From contig CM022951.1 in NCBI GenBank assembly GCA_012931725.1, positions 19,358,624 through 19,422,623 on the forward strand: DNA of 64,000 bases, read 5' to 3'. This stretch comes from Litsea cubeba (lineage: Eukaryota; Streptophyta; Magnoliopsida; Laurales; Lauraceae). The position numbers and the translations under genes were made by a program. Below the pieces are notes generated by a model. The model searched no databases and was not told the DNA's origin. It worked only from the letters and a program-made list of their open reading frames with translations. Positions 54,427 to 64,000 of the stretch are shown here, piece by piece; the first letter of the stretch is position 1, and every line of letters starts with the position of its first letter.

Positions 54427-56364
54427 ATGCCACCAGACTCTCCCAATCTCGCCACGATCCCGCCGATCCCGCCCTCTTCTTCTCCGTCATCTCTTCTCCC
54501 TCCTCCCCCCCTGCTCTCCCCCCCCCCCCCCCCCCCCCCCCCTTCTAAACCAACCTCCTTCTACGCTCTTGCCAGTTTTTCAAATTCTTCCATCTCCCGC
54601 CCATTTCCCCTCCAGCTCAGCCCCTTCAGCTGCGATCCAGTCAACCCCCTTTCCCCCTTGGACTTCCAGACCTCCTCCTTCAACCACCCTCTCTTTTCCC
54701 CCAACCCCGCCTTTTCACCCCTCCCCTTCTGACCCCTCTGCCTTCCCTCCCCTACCCTCCCCTTCTGTCCCCTCTGCCTTCCCTCCCCTACCCTCCGTAA
54801 CTCCCCCTACTCCCAGCCACTCCTCTGGCCTGATTCATGACCCACCTGCTTTCCCTCCTTCTTCCTTTGCTAACCTCTTTGCTATTCCACAGCCTTCCTT
54901 CCACCCCCAATGCTATCCCCCTACCACCTGGATTAATGGTAGACCGACCTTATCCATCCCTCAATCTGTGCTCTCCGCTAGCAAAGAATCCTTCAATTTC
55001 TCTGTCATTGGCAAATTTGCAGGTAAACGCCCCTCCCTAGAATGGGTTGAAGAGAATGCCAAATTCTGGGCCCTTTCCAGACCTTGCTTGGTTTCCCTTA
55101 CCATCAAAGGTCACTTTATCTTCCGTTTTAACTCCCCAGAAGATAAAGCCTACATCCTTGGCCTCTCCCCTCTGTCCTTAGACAGGAAGAAAATCTTCTT
55201 CCAACCCTGGTCCCCTGGACAAGATGAATCAGTCTGGCCCTCCTTCTCCCCTGTATGGGTGAGATTTTCAGGGCTACCTTACCACTGCTGGAGCCAACAC
55301 ATCATCTTCTCCATAGCCAACTCCATTGGCCAACCAATCAAGCTAGATGCAATTACCTCATCTCAAAGAATTCTAACCTTTGCTAGGGTCCAGGTCAATA
55401 TTGACCTCTCCAAACCTAAACCCCAAACCATCCTAGTAGACTTGCAGGGTGAAGGTGAATTGGAAATTGCAGTTTCCTATGAACACTGTCCTTGCCCTCT
55501 ATGCTTTCAATCAGGCCACTCCACTCAGAATTGCCATCTAGCTACTCAGCCCAGCAACCACTCCCTAGACTCTGATACCACACCCCCCTCCCCTTCGGTT
55601 CCACTCTCCTCTCAGCCCCCCCCCCCCCCACCCTCTCCCTTAGCCCAATTCAGCCCCTGCCTATCACCCAAACTCTCCCTCATCCTCCCATCATCCCTTC
55701 GGTTTTGTCTCAGTTTCCCCCTCCTCTCTCATCCAACCTTCCTTTGGCTCCCCCAACCATCATTGTTCCAACCTCCCTCTCTCCATCTACCTCTGCAATC
55801 AACCCTCCTACCCCCTCTTCAGCTATTACCACCTCTTCTACCCGCACCTCCTCTTCTCCTCAGCCTTTTCAATCCCTTCACCACACCAAATCCCCAAAGA
55901 CTTTAGCCAGTTCTCCCAGTAAGGCTCTCATTAAGGCTAACACCCACACCCAGTCCTCTTCCAAGCCTTCCCTCAATGACCTACCCTATGAAGTAGTCTC
56001 TGTAATCCTAGAAAAAACCTCATCTCCAACCATTGACATATCCAATCCCTTTGACATCCTTGATAAATGTTCCCTCTCAGATCCTACTTCTAACCCAAAC
56101 CTCTTTGGTCGCAATCTTCAGGCTCTCTCTGAGGATGCCTCCCCCCCTTCCCCCCCACCAGGCTTTGATCATCCTTTAGACACCCCTCCGGCCAACCCTC
56201 CTTTACCCCCTCCAGCCGAACTCCCTCAGGTTATGACTCTTAGGACTACTCCTGCAGGCCCTTCCAAGCATCACTCCAAAGGCAAAGGGAAATCCAAATG
56301 CCCAGTCTCTGGTCCAATCACCAGGAGGTCTAGAAGTAAGTTCACCTCCCCCCCCCTCCTAACC
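54427..56364 (+). pseudogene. LINE ORF1 (DUF4283 + CCHC), frame breaks at C runs
   Basis: The first ATG (54,427; MPPDSPNLATIPPIPPSS) leads into a poly-C tract at 54,518-54,542. The conserved domain lies one frame away: SASKESFNFSVIGKFAGKRP, FIFRFNSPEDKA, PVWVRFSGLPYHCWS. The zinc knuckle CPLCFQSGHSTQNC is at 55,493-55,534. After a second C run (55,617-55,629) the first frame resumes and is open into the ORF2 start. The protein would bind RNA in the ribonucleoprotein. If the C-run lengths are wrong or have slipped, a single ORF of about 640 codons is restored in principle. A basic tail (KHHSKGKGKSKCP) precedes ORF2. Confidence 0.8.
54518..54542 (+). repeat. Poly-C tract of 25 bases in LINE ORF1
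   Basis: Located at the first ORF1 frame change. It encodes polyproline in any frame. Confidence 0.95.
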
Positions 56365-59300
56365 ATGTCAAAGGTCCTTTACTGGAACTGTAGGGGAATA
56401 TCAAACCCCCTACCATTAGAGCTTTGGCTAACCTGATCCGCTCCCATCTCCCTGACTTAATCTTCATCTCTGAACCAATGTCTAGCTTTTCCTCCACCAA
56501 TTCACTTGGCCTGTCAAATTTTGGTTTTGACACTTTCCACTCCAACCACCACTCTTTAGATACCCCTAACCTTTGGTGCTTCTCCAAATCATCACATCAC
56601 CTCATTACCTCTGTCCTCAATGCTTCATCCCAACACCTAACTTTGCTCCTTCAAAACCCAACCTCTGGTCACTCTTCCCTTATCACAGGAGTCTATGGCT
56701 CCACCAATCATACCCTTAGGAAAGACCTTTGGAAAGTCTTAATTGATACCTCCCAAACCTCCCATCCCTGGTGTGTTCTAGGTGACTTTAACGCCATCCT
56801 CTCCCACCATGAGAAGCTTAGTCTCCGCCAAGCCTCCCCCTCCTCTCTCAAAGACTTCCAGTCGATGGTGTTTCAAGCTGGCCTCTCTGACACTCTCTAT
56901 TCAGGTAGCAAATTTACTTGGTCCAACAATAGACAATGCCTCTCCTATGTAGCAGCTAGACTTGACAGAGCACTAGTAAACTCCCACTGGCTGGACCGTT
57001 ACCCAGATCCTTCGCTTCTTCACCTCCCTAGGCTCTCCTCTGACCACAGTCCTATCTTACTGACCCATTCAAATCTTCCCCCTGCCCCTAAAGCCCCCTT
57101 CAAGTTTGAAAATAAATGGCTCCTCCACCCTTCCTTCCTTGATGTCGTTGCATCCAGCTGGGGTACTCCCATTGCTGGAAATCCCCAGTTCATCCTAGCC
57201 CAGCAGCTAAAAGCTCTCAAACAGTCTTTGAAAATTTGGAGCCAGGCCACTTATGGCCAAATCCACCAAAACATCCTTGCTGCTGAAGCTTGTGTCTTAA
57301 GATGCCAACAGAATTATGACTCCTCTCCTTCGGATTCTCTTAGGAATGACCTTTTGGCAGCAAAGCTTAGTCTCCATGATGCTCTAAAAGCCCAGGAAAT
57401 CCATTGGAAACAGAGATCCAGGAACTCTTGGCTCAAGGAGGGAGACTTGAACACTAAATTCTTCCACCAATCTGCAAAAGCCAGGAGCTCCTTCAACAGA
57501 ATCAAGCACATTACTGTCAACGGCAACCAGACTGATGACCCCACCATCATCCAAGATCAAGCTGTGGACTTCTTCTCCAACCTCTACAAACCTCATGATG
57601 GCCAGCTTCACCAAATCCTTTTTCAGACTGATAGCCCCAAGGTATCAGACCTGGAAAACACTACCCTCGTTTCTATCCCTGCAGACTCTGAGATCAAAGA
57701 TGCAGTCTTTGCCCTCAAAAGAAACAGTTCTCCAGGTCCTGATGGCTTCAACGGCGCTTTCTACACAGCAGCTTGGGGAATTATAGGACATACAGTAACC
57801 TCAGCAGTGCAACACTTCTTTCACTCCAGGAAAATCCTCAAAGCCTCCAATGCCTTCTTCCTAGCTCTCATCCCAAAATCCAACTCCCCTACCACCTTTG
57901 CTGACTTCCGACCTATTAGCCTGCTGAACTTCTCTTACAAAATCATATCCAAAATCCTATCTTCCAGACTCACCAAGCTCCTCCCAAAACTGATATCCTC
58001 CTATCAGGCAGCTTTCATCCCAGGCAGATCAACCCAACACCATGCAGCCTTGACACTTGAATTATTCCAAAAGCTCAAATCCAAGCTCAGTAAAGGTTCT
58101 CTTTGTCTCAAGCTAGACATTTCCAAAGCTTTTGACAAGCTCAATTGGCAATTCCTATTCTCTGCTCTCAGGTTTTTCAACTTCTCTGAAGATTGGATCT
58201 CCCTCATGCGTGAATGTATCTGCACTACCAGATGCTCTGTCTTGATCAACCGAACCCCTCATGGTTTTTTCAGTTCCCACTGCGGACTTCGACAAGGTGA
58301 CCCCCTATCACCTTACCTGTTTATCCTTGTAGAGGAAATTCTCAGCCTTCATCTCCACAACCTTCACTCTCAAGGGACCATCCTTCCCCTCTCCTCAGTT
58401 CCCTCCACCCCTTGCCACCCACTCTATGCGGATGACATTATCATCTTTATGAAAGGTACCACTTCTGGTGTGCTAGCTCTTCAAGACCTGCTGGAGCTTT
58501 ACCAAACCTCCTCTGGCCAGCACATAAACCTTCTCAAGAGTCAGCTCTTCATTGGCAAATGTGGGATTCGTAGAAAGTCTAGAATAAGCTCTATCCTTGG
58601 TCTGCAGGAGAGCCAGACTCAGCTAAAATATCTGGGATTTCCTATAGTTTTTGGCACTCCGAAGCAAGCACACTTCCTCCCTCTGCTGGATTCCTTTCTC
58701 GCAAGGCTGTCTGCTTGGAAAGCCAAAAATCTCTCTTTTGCAGGCAGACTGATCCTCATTAAGCATGTGCTCTCCAGTATTCCATTACACACAGCCTCCA
58801 TCCTTCCACTCCCTGTCTCTATTTGTAAAGCTATTGACAGATTGATGAGAAGATTCCTCTGGTCTGGTAATGCCCCCTCCTCTAAGATCAACCATGTCAA
58901 TTGGTCCCAAGTTACCCTCCCAAAGTCAGAAGGAGGCCTCGGCATCAGAAGGATCAGTGAAGTCAATAACGCAGCTTTCATCAAGTTGGGCTGGCAGGCT
59001 TCCACCATGAACACCATCTGGTCTGCATGGTTCAGGGACCGTTACTTCAAGCACAGCAACATCTGGAACCCTGCAAATACTATTTATGGTTCCTGCATTT
59101 GGAAAAAAGTTCGTCGACTTGCTCATCTTCTCCACCAGGGCAGCGCCTGGGCCTTTGGCAATGGTAAAGACATCAACCTCTGGCATGACACTTGGTATGG
59201 AGACAGACCTCTCTCTGCTGTCTTCCCCAATCTGCACTTTCCTTTGGATCAAAGGCTTGCCTCCCTCTTCCACTCTGGCTCTTGGCATATCCCTCTGAAT

Positions 59301-59960
59301 TTGCTAACTCCAGTTCAAGACATGCTCGCCAACGCTACCTCCTACCTCTCTCCCAACCATGCTGCTAAAGACAATCTCTACTGGAAAGAGTCTACTGATG
59401 GCCAGCTATCCCTGAAAACTGCTTGGAATGTAATCAGACAGAGGGGTATCATCCTCAACTGGCCTTCTCTCATTTGGAATGGTATCTCCCTCCCCAGAGT
59501 CAGTTGTTTTGGGTGGCGACTAATGCTAAACAGAACCCCCACTGATTCGCGTCTGCAGCAAATCGGCTTCTCCTTAGCTTCGAGATGCAGCCTCTGTCTC
59601 AGCGGAGAAGATTCACCCAGCCACGTTTTCTTCTCCTGCTCTTTTGCTCAATCTCTCTGGCAATGGCTGCTGGTCTCCTCAAATGCATTGCACCCGACCT
59701 CCTGCTCTGCCTCTTCTATTTGGCATGCTCTTTCTATAGGAAACGACTCAGCTGGGAGACATTTCATGGCAGCAGTTTTTCTCTCAGTACTTCATACTAT
59801 CTGGAAGGCAAGGAATGCAGCCATTTTTGATGATCTTCACCTTTCCCTTAATCAGATCTTACTTAATCTGCATGATGATCTGGGTATTTCTCTGAAAAGG
59901 ATATCAAAACCCTTAATCAGATCTTACTTAATCTGCATGATGATCTGGGTATTTCTCTGA
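56365..59960 (+). pseudogene. LINE ORF2 (AP-type endonuclease, reverse transcriptase, zf-RVT), one early frameshift
   Basis: ATG 56,365 opens MSKVLYWNCRGISN. A base is missing in the CCCCC run at 56,406-56,410 compared with the sister copy, after which the frame is open for about 1,178 codons. Endonuclease motifs: LIFISEP, VLGDFNAILS, FTWSNN, LDRALVN, SDHSPILL. RT motifs: NSSPGPDGFNGAFY, DFRPISLLNFSYKIISKIL, LKLDISKAFDKLNW, GLRQGDPLSPYLFIL, and the catalytic YADDIIIF near 58,425. The zf-RVT part has SCFGWRLMLNRTPTDS and CSLCLSGEDSPSHVFFSC (59,505-59,640). A 65-bp duplication replaces the final residues. The enzyme nicks target DNA and reverse-transcribes the element RNA there. Confidence 0.88.
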
Positions 59961-59976
59961 AAAGGATATCAAAACC
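59847..59976 (+). repeat. 65-bp tandem duplication at the ORF2 end
   Basis: CTTAATCAGATCTTACTTAA starts at 59,847 and again at 59,912; the two units are identical by eye. Sixty-five is not a multiple of three, so the frame changes and the C-terminus after ISKP differs from the sister copy. Confidence 0.95.
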
Positions 59977-60192
59977 TTTTGGCAGCCACCAACTCACCTC
60001 CCTCTTCAGATTTTTGAGTATACATGTAAATCACAGTTACAGATGAATTCTCCCTGGCTTTTGTATCCTCTCAGGGTCTTTTGGCTCTTTCTTTACTTGT
60101 ATTTTCTCTTTCTTTGAGGCTTCTTTGGCCTCTGTATTTTTTCTTCTTTTTCCTTAATACAATTACCCTTTAAACAATAAAAAAAGTAGTGA

Positions 60193-60716
60193 TAGGCACC
60201 TCCCTTTCACAAAAACAACAAGGGATCCTTGGTTCTGGTACTGATGGTGTGGGGCTTGTTTATGGTGGAAGTTGTGTCAGAGGGTGTTTGAGTAATAACC
60301 AAAGAAAAAGAGAAAAAAATTCAAAATTCAACATATGTTATTATTTAAACTAAAAAAATATTTATGTTGTATGAAAAAAACCGCAATGAGGACAGTTTTC
60401 TAACCTTTTGAATTTTTGGTAATGTTCATTTATGTTCCTTGACATCTCTCGCTTCATTGCATACACTTTTGGCCAAGTTCTAAGGAGTAAGAAGTTAACA
60501 ATATCTCAAGTATTGACAGTTATGTAGCAGTTATGTAATATGCTTAAAGAACCATGCTACGAGTTTTATGTTTTTTCCATTTCTTTTAGTTGATACCACC
60601 ATCATATCATCATCATCAAAACCTTGTCCCAACTATACTGAGGTCAATGACCTATAGTAATTTTATTTTTCCATTCCGATCCATCATGAGCCAAATCCTC
60701 AAATAAGTTGCACTTC

Positions 60717-60747
<31 letters not shown>

Positions 60748-61234
60748 CTGTTTACTACTTTCATCAACGTTCTCTCCTGCCTACCATTTTCCGTTGGTGG
60801 GCCATCAACCCAAATAGCAAAACTTTTGCTTAGCGGTGTCGTAGTTGACCTAAGTTGGACATGTCCAAACTATCTCAAGCAAGTTTCTCTTATTTTATCA
60901 CCAGCACACGTCTTTTTTTATTAAGATGTTTTTTTTTTTCACTAATAAAAAGTACATAAGCGGTTAATACAATATAAGAGCCCTTTCAAATCCTTTTGAA
61001 AAGGGATAAAAATTGTTCATTTCAATATTCTTTTAAAAAAAATATGAGAATCATTTCAATGTTGGTTTGCACCTCCTTTTTTTTAATGAATGAATTTCTT
61101 TTTACAAGAAAAATGATATCTGAAGAAAATTGCACCTATCAATGCAGACTTGAAATAATTATTAGATCCCATCATTATTTATAGGTTCTTATAGAAGATT
61201 CTTATGGAAGATTTTATTTTCTCTCAATTTATAG
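60193..61234. other. No gene seen; includes a common plant repeat and an (AT)n
   Basis: CATCATCATCAAAACCTTGT near 60,610, followed by CCCAACTA, matches a sequence widespread in angiosperm genomes (usually ...CCTTGTCCCAACTA.TTGGGGTCGGC). It extends to about 60,910. An (AT)n microsatellite lies at 60,719-60,747. Confidence 0.5.
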
Positions 61235-61325
61235 GAGGTCTGAAGAGGAAAGGCAAGGATTTCCCTCGCGAAAGTTGACTAGTGCAATTGACTTCTTGTC
61301 ATCTCCTATTGAAGCAACACAAACG
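61235..61325 (+). other. Possible exon, 91 bp
   Basis: Between acceptor TTTATAG and donor ACG|GTATGA, an open segment reads RSEEERQGFPSRKLTSAIDF, then LSSPIEATQT. The composition is protein-like and unlike the surroundings. No matching neighbour exon was found and the protein is not recognised. Confidence 0.3.
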
Positions 61326-62407
61326 GTATGACCTGTAACTTTTACCATGTAGGATGCAGGTTGGTCTTCTTATTATAAATTATATTTTATTTATTTTATA
61401 TTATTGGAGAAAAAACAAAAAGATAGTCTAAAGACCTCCTTTAAATCCCTGAATTTAAGGATTAGCTAAGAACCCGTCCTTAATCAAATTTAAATCGTAT
61501 TGATTAAGTTTAATGAGCATATTAAATTTGAAGTGGGCCATCTTTTGTTCAAAGTGAAACTTAGATAGGGTCGAGCACTTAGTACCCGAGTAGAGAGGAT
61601 TTGAAATTTAGAGACCATTGAATGTGCAAGAGGTTTATAAATTCAATGGATGCAGTGTTAATCTATATCTCTATCTCTATTGGAATATTTTTTCCCTTCG
61701 TTTAACACAGGCCTCCAAAGTTCCAATCCTCACTACCTAACATACATAAGGCCAGCTGTCATAATGTACGTCTATCCACCCTCCACTCCCCTCTCTCTCC
61801 AGTCCCCTAAATCTCCTCTCTCTCCAGTCTCCTCTCTCTAAAATAACTAAATAACAAAACTTCCTCAAAAAAAAAAAAAAAAAAAAAAAACTCAATTCCC
61901 ACTTCACATCTAAATTGAAGTGGGACACATGGGCGACCTCATTGATGGTGGCATCTTATATTTGGACCAGTGGGACCCACTGTTCACTCTCCTCATATAT
62001 GTTCTTTCTCCTCTCTCTCCACTATCCTCTCTCTAAAATAACTGAACAGTACAACTTCCTATTATACTTTAATTTTCAAGCAACTTCATTATTATTTTCT
62101 ACACTCAATGTTTAATTGGATTGATTTTGTTATATTATCTAGATTGGATCTAGTTTCTAATCTTGATTTAGGGCTTTGGGTTTTAAATTTCTAAAATTGT
62201 TTAGTTTTCTGAAATTTGGGGTTTTCAATTGGTCATCAGATAAGAAAGGAGGGATTGATGGTTTTGGAGTTTTTGGATGGGGCCTCCATGTGATCAATTT
62301 TAATAAAACTTGACAACCTTCGAAAGGAGGGATTCATGATATTGGAGTTGTTGGCTGGAGCCCACATGTGGTTAATAGAAACACAAAAAGCTACAGTAAG
62401 CCAATTG
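61326..62407. other. No gene seen; CT-rich and poly-A stretches
   Basis: CTCTCTCCAGT repeats at 61,790-61,840 and again near 62,015, each followed by CTCTCTAAAATAACT. A 24-base A run lies at 61,867-61,890. A diverged direct repeat lies at 62,250-62,300 and 62,325-62,375 (GGAGGGATT.ATG.T.TTGGAGT). Confidence 0.5.
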
Positions 62408-62617
62408 ATCATATGATTTTATGAACGGTTAGAATAGAGATGGTGGACCCCATTCATTAGGGTCCCACTTAAATAGGTTAAGTTTAGTCAATTTGTGAGG
62501 TCCATGATCATTTGATCTTTATTAATCAATTCATGGGTCCCAGCCCGCATCATATGGTTTTATGGATAGTTAGAATAGAGATGGTGAACCCCATTCATCT
62601 GGGTCCCAATTAAATAT
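62408..62617. repeat. 141-bp period duplication
   Basis: ATCATATG(A/G)TTTTATG followed by GTTAGAATAGAGATGGTG starts at 62,408 and 62,549. The second copy ends at the edge of the LTR that follows. Confidence 0.75.
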
Positions 62618-64000
62618 TGTAACGACCCGGAATCCGCGGCTCTTCGAATTCGGTGCCGAGACTCGTAAGCATCACACACATAGGTTAAATCAAAGATCAC
62701 ATAAAGATTCGGGTATTTAGCAGCTTAAGCAAACTTGTATTAAAAATCCAAATCTAATAAACAAATGTAACATTGACGAATAAAATAAAATAATTGCAAT
62801 GTCTTCCAAATGAAATACTCTATACAATCTAATAAATCTATTCTTCTCCATCTATGTGGCTTCGACGCTCAAGTACGCATCCCAAAGTCTATCTCCCGGT
62901 CATCACGGTTTTCCTGAGTTGCTAAGTTCTGGTTACCTGGATTGGGGCAAATCCATAAAATATCAGTACAACTGAGTGAATAGATATTCTAATCTATTTG
63001 TACATTTAAACATATATGCTTAGATAAGATTATACAACAAATTAAAATAACATCCAAAGTCTCATTCAAGCCAAGGTTGGAATCTGGTCAAACAAACGAC
63101 AAGCTCCTAGCCACCTGTTAGCCCCAGCCCAAAAACCGACCGACCACCAAGGTCTAAAATAAATCCGACCATCAAGGTCCAAAACCATCAACCACTAAGG
63201 TCCAAAATCATCGACCACCAAGGTCCATCGTATACATGTAGACCGGTCACCATGACCCTGTCTCGTCAGACACGTCCACTAAGGACCAGCCATCATAATG
63301 GCCACTCACGTCCACTAAGGACCAGCCGTTATAACGGCCCGGACACTAAGTCCAACATCAACAATGCTTACAAAATCGGCCATACATGCTCGTGGCCTAG
63401 GGGTGTCCAAACGGCTGCTCCAAACAGACAAAGTTACCGTATCTTTGTTTTCTAGTCAAATAGCAAATACATGTCTCATAAAAAATATGAAATATAGAAT
63501 GTCCTCAACATTAGTAATGAGTGAATCCCATAATCAACCCCTTTTCAAATTATGTGGATTTAATCTTCCCAGTCCGAATCAAAATTGGTGTACGAGATGA
63601 GAGAGGTCAATTACATAACTCACCCTTTACAGTTTTGAGGTAAATATTCAAGTACCAAATTAACCACAACATATACATATACAAACCACACAATCTACCA
63701 TGTGAGATCCCCAAATAACAAAGACATAAGCATATTAATCCACATACATATTTCAAGTCACCGCATATTCAAACAACAGTGTTCAAAATACAGATTTGAC
63801 AAATCAAGAACTAAAGGAACCATTCAAACAATTTGCAAATGATAATAATGAATAACATTAAGCCTTTGTTTGCAATTTCAGAAAACTTAGGATCCCATTA
63901 TAATTTATATAAAACAGTAGGGTCTATTGGTCCCAAATTAGTCAAACAGACCCAACTGTACAAAGCAATAAATATCAGGTCCTTAATTGTAATTTCAGAA
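62618..64000 (-). mobile_element. Long LTR, family E, partial, probably minus strand
   Basis: It starts TGTAACGACCCGGAATCCGC; read on the minus strand this is an LTR end (GGGTCGTTACA) like those of Del/Tekay-type elements. Sequence continues without a gene to the window edge. The other end is not seen, so element type and orientation are inferred. Confidence 0.55.
63134..63350. repeat. Short tandem repeats in LTR E
   Basis: ACCA(C/T)(C/T)AAGGTC(C/T)AAAA-type units of about 24 bp occur four times (63,134-63,230). Then CGTCCACTAAGGACCAGCC occurs twice (63,271 and 63,308), each followed by a short palindrome (CCATCATAATGG, CCGTTATAACGG). Confidence 0.8.

Larger units (their letters stand above)
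54372..60183 (+). mobile_element. L1-type LINE, near full length, 5.8 kb
   Basis: It runs from GGAACAGGTTACCTG to an A-rich tail (AATAAAAAAA). A 9-bp direct repeat, AAGTAGTGA, flanks it (54,363-54,371 and 60,184-60,192). ORF1 (DUF4283, zinc knuckle) and ORF2 (endonuclease, reverse transcriptase, zf-RVT) are both present and almost open; breaks are few and most fall in C runs. This is the best preserved element of the window and a possible donor for the copy at 39,474. Confidence 0.92.

Overview
The window is plant nuclear DNA, almost certainly from a TE-rich flowering plant with a large genome. The signs are Del/Tekay-like Ty3-gypsy LTRs of 2.8 to 4.2 kb, L1-type LINEs of two lineages, CACTA and Mutator-like DNA transposons, a TRIM, MITEs, and a RING-H2 gene set in a long AT-rich intergenic landscape. 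The species cannot be fixed from sequence alone. Frequent GGGCCCACC-type intergenic motifs would suit a magnoliid-like tree, but that is a weak impression. Nothing bacterial, organellar or viral was seen.

Layout. 1-4,577: 3' part of a long LTR, a primer-binding site, and a decayed Ty3-gypsy gag/protease/RT that stops abruptly in the RT. 7,300-8,500: the one convincing intact host gene, an intronless RING-H2 protein. 8,700-17,690: LINE remnants, dispersed repeats and a lone MFS-transporter-like exon. 17,693-34,538: a deeply nested block. A solo LTR (A) sits in a long-LTR repeat (B); a second B copy is split by a 4.2 kb solo LTR (C), which itself carries a TRIM. The first B copy also holds a 3.55 kb Mutator-like element (MULE) with a transposase pseudogene, a plant-mobile-domain (PMD) pseudogene and two matching arrays of 23-bp palindromes. 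38,376-48,274: a 9.9 kb CACTA transposon that appears to carry captured host exons (one PIG-W/GWT1-like) and a LINE that inserted later. 48,555-54,300: orphan CACTA ends, a copia-like LTR fragment, a 5'-truncated minus-strand LINE and a MITE. 54,372-60,183: a near-complete L1-type LINE with ORF1 and a long ORF2. 62,618-64,000: the edge of another long LTR, inferred minus-strand, running out of the window.

How it fits together. Most of the sequence is explained by successive insertions, many provable from target-site duplications (TSDs): CCA for the CACTA, TTTATTTT for the MULE, TTGGT for solo LTR C, CTCTT for the TRIM, 15 bp for one LINE, 9 bp for another and an imperfect 19 bp for a third. 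The coding parts of the elements are mostly broken by stops, frameshifts or deletions, so most are likely non-autonomous. The most unusual structure is the pair of 33-bp-period palindrome arrays lying at nearly equal distance (about 0.5 kb) from the two ends of the MULE.
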